The notes: generated from the letters alone by a model not told the origin. Positions 1 to 6,118 are shown, counted from the first letter of the stretch. The stretch is DNA of 11,462 nucleotides from an uncultured Bacilli bacterium (GCA_947632355.1 CANROY010000037.1:1-11462), one strand, 5' to 3'. A program made the numbers and translations.

Positions 1-107
1 TCAACCAAAACCCCCTAGGAATGGTTTTCGAATGAATATGGTTGGTTATTATAAAGTAAAAAAATCTATTTTCAAGCATTTCGACACAACTAGACAAAAG
101 TTTTTTA
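1..107. repeat. Direct repeat, copy 1 (left of the Rpn-family gene)
   Basis: Positions 1-107 match 1004-1110 in the same orientation with six mismatches by eye (at 23, 29, 54, 78, 87 and 92), about 94% identity with no gaps. The repeat starts at the window edge, so it may extend further left. It holds an inverted repeat (AACCAA at 3-8 with TTGGTT at 42-47) and, on the minus strand, a promoter with TTGAAA at 70-75 and TATAAT at 48-53. That promoter points out of the window to the left, so a gene there, possibly a second Rpn paralogue, is expected. Confidence 0.9.
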
Positions 108-129
108 AATTATAATGAAAATGCCAAAG

Positions 130-167
130 AAAAAAGGAAAAAATTTTTTTATTCTTTTTCCTTTTTT
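130..167 (-). terminator. Probable terminator of the Rpn-family gene
   Basis: A 13-bp inverted repeat pairs 130-142 (AAAAAAGGAAAAA) with 155-167 (TTTTTCCTTTTTT) around a 12-base loop that holds the stop codon. Read on the minus strand it ends in a T-rich arm. The stem has only two G-C pairs, so efficiency is uncertain. Confidence 0.45.
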
Positions 168-979
168 AAATCTTCTATTTCATCTAGAGTTAAACCAGTT
201 GCTTCTGCTATTTGTTCATCAGTTAATACTTTCATTTGTAAGAGTTTCTTTGCTGTTTCTTTATGAGTATCATCAACAATCATTTGCTTTATTCCTGCTT
301 CATCCATTGCCTTTTTATCATAAAATAAATAGGCATCTAATGGATCATCATAACTCTCAACCTTTTGATTCACTTTCTTCATCATTTCGCTTTCACCATA
401 AACCTCTTTACGTCGCCTTTTATCTCCACATACGAAGATATACAAAAGCCACTTTAAATCCCTTTCATTTAACTTTTCAATCTCATTATAATCGATTTCT
501 GTTAATAAATCTATATTTATGTCAAAGATTTCAATGTTTTTATCTCTTGCTATATGATATTCTTCTTCCATTACAACACTATGATAAATAAATTTCTTCT
601 TTTTGTAATAATCATAGTTATTAATGTTAATTTGTACAATAGGTTTTATTTGGTATTTTTCTTTTGGTTGTATTTGTTTTAAATAAAGTTGAGCGATATA
701 GGCATTATTCTTGATTCGTAAATCTTGACTATTTCGATAATTAATTTCGATATTGACATAATTTTCTTTTGTATCATAAATAACATCAACCTCCTGATTT
801 TTTACGTTTTTATTCACATTTACTTCAGGATCAATGAGAGTTAAGTTATTTAGTACATCCTCTTTTTTTAAATGTAAGAGTACTGCAATAACACTAGCAA
901 CATATTCCTTACAATCTTCACTACGAAATATTTTTTTAGCAAATTCATCTTTTAATAATACTTTTTGTTCTGTAATCAT
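149..979 (-). CDS. Rpn family recombination-promoting nuclease / PD-(D/E)XK nuclease family transposase
   Basis: This 276-residue protein has the layout of the Rpn/YhgA-like family: an N-terminal helical stretch, then a PD-(D/E)XK core, then a conserved block ending in a short helix-turn-helix-like tail. Asp65 (EVDVIY) and Glu78 (NIEIN) are the likely metal ligands. The family usually has Glu-x-Gln; here the third position is Asn80. The block from about residue 88 (RIKNNAYIAQLYLKQ) to 120 (PIVQININ) is also typical. The start at 979 follows AAGGAA (988-993, minus strand) at 8 bases. Family members cut DNA in vitro and raise RecA-independent recombination in E. coli; calling them transposases is an older label. 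The gene is bracketed by direct repeats that appear to supply its promoter. Its role here is not shown by the sequence. Confidence 0.85.
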   Translation of the reverse strand: MITEQKVLLKDEFAKKIFRSEDCKEYVASVIAVLLHLKKEDVLNNLTLIDPEVNVNKNVKNQEVDVIYDTKENYVNIEINYRNSQDLRIKNNAYIAQLYLKQIQPKEKYQIKPIVQININNYDYYKKKKFIYHSVVMEEEYHIARDKNIEIFDINIDLLTEIDYNEIEKLNERDLKWLLYIFVCGDKRRRKEVYGESEMMKKVNQKVESYDDPLDAYLFYDKKAMDEAGIKQMIVDDTHKETAKKLLQMKVLTDEQIAEATGLTLDEIEDLKKEKE

Positions 980-1003
980 AACTTAATTTCCTTTCAATTT
1001 TAT

Positions 1004-1110
1004 TCAACCAAAACCCCCTAGGAATAGTTTTTGAATGAATATGGTTGGTTATTATAGAGTAAAAAAATCTATTTTCAAGCGTTTCGACATAACTTGACAA
1101 AAGTTTTTTA
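1004..1110. repeat. Direct repeat, copy 2 (promoter/leader of the Rpn-family gene)
   Basis: This is the second copy of the repeat at 1-107, ending 24 bases before the Rpn start codon. On the minus strand it supplies a promoter and then an untranslated leader able to fold: CAACC near the predicted transcript start can pair with GGTTG near 1004-1009, with an inner AAAAC/GTTTT pairing. Confidence 0.9.
1051..1078 (-). promoter_or_regulatory. Sigma-A-type promoter inside repeat copy 2
   Basis: On the minus strand, TTGAAA (1073-1078) is followed by a 16-base spacer and a perfect TATAAT (1051-1056). The predicted transcript start is near 1044, which gives the Rpn gene a leader of about 65 bases containing the repeat's hairpin. 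Both boxes are unchanged in copy 1 (48-75). Confidence 0.65.
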
Positions 1111-1172
1111 GAATCAACAACATCTTTACTAATATAAGCATTTTGTGGTATATTTTAGAGGGTGAAGAGTTT

Positions 1173-1610
1173 ATGAAAAATAAAAAAATATGGATTATTT
1201 TAGGAATTGTACTTATTTTAGTAGGAGGATGTTTTTTAACCTATAAACTTTTAAATAAAAAATATAGTAATGTGCAAACGATTACAGTAAGTGAATTAGT
1301 TCAAAAAATAAACAATAAAGAATCTTTTGTTCTTGTTTTAAGTCAAACAGGATGTTCACATTGTAAACAATATTTACCAGAATTAAATCGTACCTTAAAG
1401 AAAATTAACTTTACTGCTTATGAATTAAATATTACCAATATGAGTGGTGAAGATGGAAGCACTTTAAATAAACTTGTAAACTTCTCTGGTACTCCAACGA
1501 CTGTTTTCTATCGTGATGGAGTAGAAAGTACAACCCTAAATCGTATTAATGGTTATGCAAATGGAGACAAAGTGTTAGAAAGATTAAAATCTTTAGGGTA
1601 TATTGATTAA
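1173..1610 (+). CDS. Membrane- or lipid-anchored thioredoxin-like protein (CSHC)
   Basis: The protein has 145 residues. Residues 1-27 are a short Lys-rich start and a hydrophobic segment. Val17-Gly-Gly-Cys20 could be a lipobox, so it is either a lipoprotein or a signal-anchored protein facing outwards. A thioredoxin-like domain follows: the redox pair is Cys61-Ser-His-Cys64 and the cis-proline motif is GTPTT (Pro108). I chose the ATG at 1173 over a TTG further upstream because AGAGGGTGA lies just before it and the hydrophobic anchor then starts at residue 6. Possible promoter boxes are TTTACT (1125-1130) and TATATT (1149-1154), but they are weak. The stop codon overlaps the next start (TAATG), so it is co-translated with the CPBP protease. 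Likely a thiol-disulfide exchange protein; its substrate is unknown. Confidence 0.82.
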   Translation: MKNKKIWIILGIVLILVGGCFLTYKLLNKKYSNVQTITVSELVQKINNKESFVLVLSQTGCSHCKQYLPELNRTLKKINFTAYELNITNMSGEDGSTLNKLVNFSGTPTTVFYRDGVESTTLNRINGYANGDKVLERLKSLGYID

Positions 1611-2338
1611 TGGAAAACGTAAAATATTTTATTAAAGGTATTTTGTATGCCATTTTACTTTTTGTTTTATATTTCTTAGTTCTACCAAATGCCTTTGCAT
1701 TACTATTTAGTAAAGGATTACGTAGTACTAATTTTTGGATTTCAAATCTTTCTTATTTAGCAATTTATGTATGCACTTTTTTAATACTTTTCCTTATTAT
1801 TCATAAAGATCTTTTTAAACAATTTAAAGAATTTATTCATGAACCAAAGAAAATCTTAAATAAAGGAATTACGTATTGGGTTTATGGTATTTTAATTATG
1901 ATGATTTCTAATTTACTTGTAAATTCTATAGTTGGTAGTATTCCTGTAAATGAACAAGTTACGAGAGATACTATTTTGAATACCCCTTTGTATGCAATTC
2001 CAACGATTATTTTCTTTGGACCTTTCTTAGAAGAAATTGTCTTTCGTTTTGGACTTCGAAAAGCATTTCATAAAGAAATTCCTTATGCTTTCACTTCTGC
2101 TCTTATTTTTGGTGGATTACACGTTCTAACAGCCATTGATGAACTTACTCTAGCCAATATCATTTCGCATATTGGAGAATTCTTATATTTAATTCCTTAT
2201 GGTTCCCTTGGTTACTTTTTTGCTAAATCTTATTATGAAACGGATAATATTTTTTCAACCATTGTTCCTCATATGCTTCATAATACCATAAGTGTTCTTT
2301 TAATTCTTTTAATGAGTTTTTTAGGAGTTAGTGTATGA
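1610..2338 (+). CDS. CPBP family intramembrane metalloprotease (Abi/CAAX protease type)
   Basis: This 242-residue membrane protein has about six to seven hydrophobic segments. It carries all the hallmark motifs of the CPBP (Abi, Rce1-like) family: Glu141-Glu142-x3-Arg146 (EEIVFR), Phe167-x3-His171 (FGGLH) and His221-x3-Asn225. These residues line the intramembrane metal site, so it is probably an active protease. Family members include Rce1-type CAAX proteases and bacteriocin-immunity proteins, so the substrate cannot be deduced. Its start overlaps the previous stop by one base. The local ribosome binding site is weak (AGGG about 10 bases upstream), so translational coupling is likely. Its end overlaps the next start as ATGA. 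Confidence 0.92.
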   Translation: MENVKYFIKGILYAILLFVLYFLVLPNAFALLFSKGLRSTNFWISNLSYLAIYVCTFLILFLIIHKDLFKQFKEFIHEPKKILNKGITYWVYGILIMMISNLLVNSIVGSIPVNEQVTRDTILNTPLYAIPTIIFFGPFLEEIVFRFGLRKAFHKEIPYAFTSALIFGGLHVLTAIDELTLANIISHIGEFLYLIPYGSLGYFFAKSYYETDNIFSTIVPHMLHNTISVLLILLMSFLGVSV

Positions 2339-3204
2339 CAGAAACTAAAGATGAAAAAAACAAGCATTCTAAAGTTAAGAAAATTTTAATTTTTCTTTTC
2401 CTTTTTATCCTTCTTTTTTATGGCTATATTCGTTTTGTAGAACCATCTTTTCTTACAGTAAAAGAGTATGCCATTGTAGATAATGCCTTACCCTATTCTT
2501 TTCATGGATTAAAAATTGTCCAATTTTCGGATGTTTTCTATGATGGAAATGGGAATGGAAAAATGTTAGATAAATTAGTAAATAGAATCAATGAACTAAA
2601 TCCTGATGTGGTTTTATTTACAGGAGACTTAATTAGTAATCGTATTCATATTAACGAAGAAGCAGAAAACAAATTAAAAGAGGCACTTAGTAGGATTCAT
2701 GCCAACTTAAAAAAATATGCGGTGATGGGAGATAATGATTATCAAGATAAAATTCAATATATGAATATTTTAGAAGGAGCTTCTTTTACGGTTTTAAATA
2801 ATAAAAACGATGTTTTATATTATGGAGGAGAAACACCGATTCTATTTATTGGTACAACCTCACTTTTAGAACAAGAATATAGTTTAAATGATGCGACCAC
2901 AAGTATGGAAGATATTTCTTCCTATTATAAAATATGGTTGAGTCATGAGCCAATTCTAATGGATCATTTAAAAGAGTATAGTATTAAACCAAATCTTATT
3001 TTTACAGGGCATACTCTTGGAGGCCTTGTACGATTTCCTCATAGCACTTTCTTAAAGCAAGAGGGTATGGAAGAGTATACAAATGATTTTTATGAAGAAA
3101 GTACGATGAAGATGTATATAAATTACGGAATTGGAACTTACAAATACAATGTGCGTTTTTTAAATCCACCTTCTATTAGTTTTTATCGCTTGTATCAATA
3201 TTAA
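2335..3204 (+). CDS. Membrane-anchored calcineurin-like phosphoesterase with a degenerate metal site
   Basis: The protein has 289 residues: a Lys-rich N-terminus, one membrane segment (about 17-32), then a metallophosphoesterase domain like that of YkuE/YaeI-type enzymes. Motifs appear in the usual order but are altered. Asp-x-His is Asp66-Val-Phe68; GDxxD/N is Gly97-Asp98-Leu-Ile-Ser101; GNHD is Gly132-Asp-Asn-Asp135; His204 (LSHEP) is kept; GHTHGG is Gly225-His226-Thr-Leu228. At least three metal-binding histidines are therefore missing. It may bind metal differently or be a non-enzymatic relative. AGGAG lies 7 bases before the ATG, which overlaps the CPBP stop by four bases, making it the third gene of the operon. 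The family often acts on lipid head groups or nucleotides at the membrane, but no substrate can be named here. Confidence 0.85.
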   Translation: MTETKDEKNKHSKVKKILIFLFLFILLFYGYIRFVEPSFLTVKEYAIVDNALPYSFHGLKIVQFSDVFYDGNGNGKMLDKLVNRINELNPDVVLFTGDLISNRIHINEEAENKLKEALSRIHANLKKYAVMGDNDYQDKIQYMNILEGASFTVLNNKNDVLYYGGETPILFIGTTSLLEQEYSLNDATTSMEDISSYYKIWLSHEPILMDHLKEYSIKPNLIFTGHTLGGLVRFPHSTFLKQEGMEEYTNDFYEESTMKMYINYGIGTYKYNVRFLNPPSISFYRLYQY

Positions 3205-3214
3205 GTCAAAAGAA

Positions 3215-3232
3215 AAAGACCTAATGGCCTTT
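3215..3232 (-). terminator. Terminator of the CotY/CotZ-like gene
   Basis: On the minus strand AAAGGCC, loop ATTA, GGTCTTT forms a 7-bp stem with one G-U pair and is followed by TTCTTTT. It overlaps the gene's stop codon. On the plus strand the same stem has an A/C mismatch, so termination of the convergent operon there is less sure. Confidence 0.6.
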
Positions 3233-3668
3233 ATACACATTCTACAAATGTATCGGTTAGACAACGTATTGCACAAATGCAGTCGAGACTAATTGTAAAA
3301 AATGAACTTGTAGCGACATATGGATTTAAACTTGTTGTATCTGGATTATCAGCAAGAACACGACAAGTACAACAATTTCCATCTACTTTTTCTACTCTAA
3401 ATACATTTGAACAAGTGGTACTTGCATCTGTACAAGTTGCTGTAGAATCCTTAGTTGTTGGCATACTCCAAGGTGTACCATTACCACAGCAAGTATAAAG
3501 CATTATTGGTCTAGTGTTGCAAATAAGACAATTTGGTCCACCACCAAGCATAGGTCGGTCACAAGAATCTAAACAACTTTCAGGACATGCATTTTGTTGA
3601 AGAACTAAGATGACATTTAATATTTCAGAAATACAACTTGCATTATCGTTTTGTTCTTTATTACACAT
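3231..3668 (-). CDS. Spore coat protein, CotY/CotZ family (Cys-rich)
   Basis: The protein has 145 residues, 18 of them Cys. The C-terminal half (FRVEKVDGNCCTC at about 90-102, then FTISLDCICAIRCL at about 124-137) matches the CotY/CotZ/ExsY coat and exosporium proteins. In Bacillus these cross-link through disulfides into the outer spore crust. I placed the start at 3668: AAAGGGTGA lies 5 bases upstream and the protein then begins MCNKEQND, like known members. Longer starts at 3695 or 3737 would lie upstream of the promoter's predicted transcript start. A sigma-K-like promoter lies at 3699-3725, which fits expression in the mother cell late in sporulation. Whether it corresponds to CotY or CotZ cannot be said. 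Confidence 0.88.
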   Translation of the reverse strand: MCNKEQNDNASCISEILNVILVLQQNACPESCLDSCDRPMLGGGPNCLICNTRPIMLYTCCGNGTPWSMPTTKDSTATCTDASTTCSNVFRVEKVDGNCCTCRVLADNPDTTSLNPYVATSSFFTISLDCICAIRCLTDTFVECV

Positions 3669-3698
3669 ATCATTCACCCTTTCATGTATTCTCATTAA

Positions 3699-3725
3699 TA
3701 ATTTATGAAACTTTACTAAAATAGT
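3699..3725 (-). promoter_or_regulatory. Sigma-K-like promoter of the CotY/CotZ-like gene
   Basis: On the minus strand AC (3724-3725) is followed by 16 bases and CATAAATTA (3699-3707), a full match to CATAnnnTA. The predicted transcript start is near 3692, about 25 bases before the chosen start codon. Confidence 0.6.
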
Positions 3726-3765
3726 TCTTAAATTCAAAAAGGTTTTAAAAATTCTTCTTTTGTTG

Positions 3766-3771
3766 TATAAT
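3766..3771 (+). promoter_or_regulatory. Minus-10 box of the EIIB-like gene
   Basis: A perfect TATAAT lies 17 bases before the ATG at 3789, with no good minus-35 (TTTTAA at 3743-3748). The transcript would start near 3778, almost at the ribosome binding site AGGTGAT (3778-3784), so the leader would be very short. Confidence 0.45.
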
Positions 3772-3788
3772 GGTAGTAGGTGATAAAA

Positions 3789-4106
3789 ATGGAAACTTGG
3801 TTACAATATGTTATCATTTTAGTAATTCTAGCAATTATCTCATTAGTGGTTATTAAATTAATGCGTAGAGATTTTAGTGTAGAAGCGAATAAACTCATTC
3901 ATTATCTAGGTGGAAAAGAAAATATTATTAATGCTGAATGTAATATGTCAAGGTTCAAAGTGATTCTAAAAGATGTATCGATTGTTGATAAAGATGCCAT
4001 TCAAAAACTTGGTGCCAAAGGGATTGTAGAAATCGATAATCAGTTAAAAATTATCTTTGGAAAAGATGCTCGACAATTAAAAAAATATATTGATGATATT
4101 TTATAG
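3789..4106 (+). CDS. Single-TM protein with a PTS glucose-family EIIB-like domain
   Basis: The protein has 105 residues. Residues 6-24 form one membrane segment and residues 31-105 resemble the EIIB domain of the glucose PTS family: LIHYLGGKENI at 37-47, Cys51, LKD at 60-62, LGAKGIV at 74-80 and IIFG at 88-91. In true EIIB the phosphorylated Cys sits in CxTR; here it is Cys51-Asn-Met-Ser-Arg55, with one extra residue. No EIIC or EIIA gene is nearby, so this is not an ordinary sugar transporter. It may be a sensor or regulator using the fold. I chose the ATG at 3789 over GTG at 3780 because AGGTGAT lies 4 bases before it. The gene ends in a strong terminator and stands alone. Confidence 0.75.
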   Translation: METWLQYVIILVILAIISLVVIKLMRRDFSVEANKLIHYLGGKENIINAECNMSRFKVILKDVSIVDKDAIQKLGAKGIVEIDNQLKIIFGKDARQLKKYIDDIL

Positions 4107-4127
4107 TGTAAATCTTACACTTTTTTT
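4105..4127 (+). terminator. Intrinsic terminator of the EIIB-like gene
   Basis: A perfect 7-bp stem AGTGTAA / TTACACT (4105-4111 with 4115-4121) and a three-base loop are followed by six more T. It starts inside the stop codon. On the minus strand it has no T-run after it, so it does not obviously serve the convergent gene. Confidence 0.85.
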
Positions 4128-4405
4128 ATGTCTAAAATCGTATCGATATTAATGCGTTCTCCATCTAACGTTAAAAGGTTATTACGACTTAGACCAACGA
4201 CTTCTACTTTTTTTGTTCCTGAACTGGTTGTAATTTGCACCTTTGTTTTATAAACGTGGTCTTTGGCATTAAAGATTTCATTAATTTCTTTTATCGTGAG
4301 TGGACTTGTACGAACGCCTTCCTCTGTACTTTTAAAAACTTCTTCGTTGTTGTTTAACTTTTTATCAATAGGAACCGGATAAACATTTGGCAATTTTTTA
4401 TTCAT
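4115..4405 (-). CDS. 96-residue protein of unknown function, probably sporulation-expressed
   Basis: I do not recognise a named family. The N-terminal ~45 residues are polar and probably flexible (begins MNKKLPNVYPVPIDKK). The rest (about 46-96) is predicted as alternating beta strands with a conserved-looking end, LLTLDGERINIDTILDI, like a small SH3/LSm-type barrel. A remote link to the C-terminal domain of the coat protein GerQ or to YolD-like proteins is possible but not shown. The start at 4405 is fixed by AGGGAGG (4414-4420, minus strand) 8 bases before it; upstream in-frame starts lie inside the divergent gene. A sigma-K/sigma-E-like promoter precedes it, which is the main reason to suspect a spore role. 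Its stop overlaps the terminator of the convergent gene. Confidence 0.75.
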   Translation of the reverse strand: MNKKLPNVYPVPIDKKLNNNEEVFKSTEEGVRTSPLTIKEINEIFNAKDHVYKTKVQITTSSGTKKVEVVGLSRNNLLTLDGERINIDTILDIKKV

Positions 4406-4420
4406 ATAGAACACCTCCCT

Positions 4421-4448
4421 ACATTTTATGATTATTTTTTTATTTTGT
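4421..4448 (-). promoter_or_regulatory. Sigma-K/sigma-E-like promoter of the 96-residue gene
   Basis: On the minus strand AC (4447-4448), a 16-base spacer, then CATAAAATG (4422-4430). This differs from CATAnnnTA only in the last base and matches seven of eight positions of the sigma-E minus-10 CATACAnT. It overlaps the divergent promoter of the SEDS gene. Confidence 0.45.
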
Positions 4449-4458
4449 TGCATACTAA
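4430..4458 (+). promoter_or_regulatory. Sigma-E-like promoter of the SEDS gene
   Basis: GATTATT (4430-4436) matches six of seven positions of the sigma-E minus-35 KMATATT. After 14 bases, CATACTAA (4451-4458) matches six of eight of CATACAnT. The predicted transcript start (about 4464) falls on the start codon at 4463. Confidence 0.4.
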
Positions 4459-4462
4459 AAAT

Positions 4463-5563
4463 ATGAAAAAGTTTATTGACAAATACCATATCCTTTTTTT
4501 CCTTCCTCTTGGTATTTTTTTAATAGCAAGTCTTTTTTGTATGTACGAAGCCCGTTTTATAAAAAGTCTTTATGTGAATCATTTTGCTAAACAAATTTTA
4601 TGGTACGTGATCGGTTTTTTTCTTCTTATTCTTTTAGGCAAAATAAAAGTACAATTTCTATTTCAGTATAGTTTTTCTTTTTATCTTTTAGGGAATTTTC
4701 TTTTATTTTTAGTGCTCTTTTTAGGGAAGGATATTAATGGAGCTAAGGCTTGGTTTGATTTAAAATTCTTTCATTTTCAACCGAGTGAGTTTATGAAAAT
4801 TGCCCTCTTACTCTATCTAGCGAAAAACTTACGCGAGTTTAATGAAAGTAAGCAAAGTGACTTTCTCTTTATTTTGAAGTGTCTTCTCATTACTTTAATT
4901 CCTAGTATTTTCGTCTTTTTAGAACCAGATACCGGAGCCATTTTGTTTTATGGTTTACTACTTCTTTCGACTTTACTTTTATCCAAAATAAAAAAAAGAT
5001 GGTTTTTTCTTGCCTTCTTTTTACTCACTCTTTTTGGAGGTAGTTTTTTCTATCTTTACTTTCTAAAACAAGATTTCTTTATCAAAATCTTTGGGACTAG
5101 TTTTTTCTATCGCATGGATCGTTTGATCCATTTTCATGATGGAACTAGTTTACAGTTAGAAAATGCCCTTACAACGATTGGAAATGCTGGACTATTTGGA
5201 CACGGTATTCAAAAAGACCTTTTGTATGTTCCTGAATTTCCTACGGATTTTGTTTTTACCCTCTTTTTATCTATTTTTGGATTTATAGGAGGATTTGTTT
5301 TATTGCTATCTTTCTTTACAATGAATTGCTTTTTTATTAACAAATACTTTAAAGTAAAGGAAATAGAGTACAAAGCCTTTATTCACGGATTTTTATTTCT
5401 ATTTCTTTTTCAACAAATCCAAAATATTTTAATGAATTTAGGATTATTACCTATTATGGGAATTCCTCTTCCTTTTTTATCTTATGGCGGCTCAAATATG
5501 ATTGTTTATTTTCTTTTTATTGGTATCATTTTTAATATGAAAGAAAAAGAAGAATACTTCTAA
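4463..5563 (+). CDS. SEDS peptidoglycan glycosyltransferase (FtsW/RodA/SpoVE family)
   Basis: This 366-residue protein has about ten membrane segments. SEDS signatures are in order: INGAKAWF at 91-98, QPSE at 106-109, EPDTG at 154-158, a large extracellular loop with EFPTDFVF (259-266), and MGIPLPFLSYGGS at 332-344. Asp262 in TDF corresponds to the catalytic Asp of RodA. These proteins polymerise lipid II glycan strands together with a class B penicillin-binding protein, which is not nearby. FtsW, RodA and SpoVE cannot be separated reliably by motif. The sigma-E-like promoter and neighbouring spore genes favour a SpoVE-like role in cortex synthesis. I placed the start at 4463, where the usual short basic N-terminus begins. 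No ribosome binding site precedes this ATG, nor the in-frame TTG at 4445. Confidence 0.88.
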   Translation: MKKFIDKYHILFFLPLGIFLIASLFCMYEARFIKSLYVNHFAKQILWYVIGFFLLILLGKIKVQFLFQYSFSFYLLGNFLLFLVLFLGKDINGAKAWFDLKFFHFQPSEFMKIALLLYLAKNLREFNESKQSDFLFILKCLLITLIPSIFVFLEPDTGAILFYGLLLLSTLLLSKIKKRWFFLAFFLLTLFGGSFFYLYFLKQDFFIKIFGTSFFYRMDRLIHFHDGTSLQLENALTTIGNAGLFGHGIQKDLLYVPEFPTDFVFTLFLSIFGFIGGFVLLLSFFTMNCFFINKYFKVKEIEYKAFIHGFLFLFLFQQIQNILMNLGLLPIMGIPLPFLSYGGSNMIVYFLFIGIIFNMKEKEEYF

Positions 5564-5584
5564 TAAATCCTATATATAAATTTT

Positions 5585-5764
5585 TTACCACATTTCTTTT
5601 CCTTTCGGAGCATCCCAAGAAAAATCTTTTGCTTCATTTTTACCATTATAGTTTGTGAATTTTTTCTCAAGAGATATCTTTTTTAATTTTGGTTTCGAAA
5701 TACTAGCTTTATTATTAGGTTTACTATTTAATATTGCATTTTCACTCTTTCGTTTAACTTTCAA
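5585..5764 (-). CDS. 59-residue orphan protein with a MazE-like C-terminal tail
   Basis: The reading frame starts at TTG 5764, after AAGGAAGGG (5774-5782, minus strand) at 9 bases. An in-frame TAG lies just upstream. The protein is basic at its start (MKVKRKSENA...) and ends KDFSWDAPKGKEMW. That end parallels the MazF-binding tail of E. coli MazE, which ends ENIDWGEPKDKEVW: Trp, Pro, Lys-Glu and the final Trp all line up. The AbrB-type DNA-binding domain that normally precedes the tail is absent, and no toxin gene lies on either side. It may be a solo antitoxin acting on a distant toxin, or a remnant. A good sigma-A promoter and ribosome binding site argue that it is expressed. Confidence 0.6.
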   Translation of the reverse strand: MKVKRKSENAILNSKPNNKASISKPKLKKISLEKKFTNYNGKNEAKDFSWDAPKGKEMW

Positions 5765-5788
5765 AATTAACTACCCTTCCTTATCTAA

Positions 5789-5817
5789 AAGATAAACAAT
5801 GTTTCAAATTCTGTCAA
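5789..5817 (-). promoter_or_regulatory. Sigma-A promoter of the MazE-tail gene
   Basis: On the minus strand a perfect TTGACA (5812-5817), a 17-base spacer and TATCTT (5789-5794, four of six matches) precede the ribosome binding site. The transcript would start near 5782, giving a short leader. Confidence 0.6.
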
Positions 5818-5829
5818 TCTTTTTTTGCA

Positions 5830-5857
5830 TAAATAAAACACTTCGTTTGAAGTGCTT
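5830..5857 (-). terminator. Terminator of the Tyr/Pro-rich gene
   Basis: On the minus strand CACTTC, loop AAAC, GAAGTG is followed by TTTTATTT. It directly follows the stop codon at 5856-5858 and isolates the gene from the MazE-tail gene downstream. Confidence 0.65.
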
Positions 5858-6080
5858 ATCTTCCATATGGATATGGATTTGGATAATAATAACTATAAGA
5901 ATAATTTCCATAAGGTCCCGGACCCATTGGTGGATATGGACGATTTGGTGCTACGTTATAAATTGGTCTTGGACGAGTAAGACCTACAGCTGCTCCTCCT
6001 ACTAATGCACCAGTTAAAAATGGAAAGAAAAATTGACGGTCTCCATTCATTTGTTGATATTGATATGGATTTTGATACAT
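5856..6080 (-). CDS. 74-residue Tyr/Pro/Gly-rich protein, putative spore-coat-associated
   Basis: No named family is recognised. The N-terminus is MYQNPYQYQQMNG, the middle (17-34, FFFPFLTGALVGGAAVGL) is hydrophobic with a small-residue patch, and the tail from 36 is rich in Pro, Tyr and Gly, ending SYYYPNPYPYGR. Tyr-rich tails of this kind are common in small spore coat proteins, where tyrosines can be cross-linked. The start at 6080 is 7 bases after AGGAGG (6088-6093). A sequence matching the sigma-K consensus sits just upstream, inside the loop of the tyrS terminator hairpin. A spore role is inferred from composition and promoter only; the hydrophobic segment could also be a membrane anchor. 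Confidence 0.72.
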   Translation of the reverse strand: MYQNPYQYQQMNGDRQFFFPFLTGALVGGAAVGLTRPRPIYNVAPNRPYPPMGPGPYGNYSYSYYYPNPYPYGR

Positions 6081-6118
6081 AAAAAATCCTCCTCTCACTT
6101 TAGAATATGAGAAGAAGG
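6081..6118 (-). terminator. tyrS terminator hairpin that also covers the next gene's ribosome binding site
   Basis: On the minus strand CCTTCTTCTCA (6108-6118) pairs with TGAGAGGAGG (6088-6097) with one bulged base and a 10-base loop, followed by ATTTTTT. It lies just past the tyrS stop codon. Its 3' arm contains the AGGAGG of the Tyr/Pro-rich gene, so read-through transcripts would hide that site. Confidence 0.65.

Noticed and set aside
4..19. GGGGGTTTTGG on the minus strand as a G-quadruplex or telomere-like element
   Set aside because: There are too few G-runs; the stretch is explained by the leader hairpin.
115..591. Plus-strand open frame of 158 codons opposite the Rpn-family gene
   Set aside because: It has no ribosome binding site, is rich in Phe/Leu/His as expected of an antisense shadow, and the minus-strand frame shows a clear family.
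1..1110. The paired repeats as a CRISPR array or insertion-sequence ends
   Set aside because: There are only two copies about 900 bases apart in direct orientation, no spacers, and no inverted terminal repeats or target-site duplication.
3277..3498. Plus-strand open frame within the CotY/CotZ-like gene
   Set aside because: It lies wholly antisense to a recognised coat gene and has no start signals.
5564..5584. AGAAG/CTTCT inverted repeat at the end of the SEDS gene as a terminator
   Set aside because: The stem has only five pairs and is not followed by a T-run.
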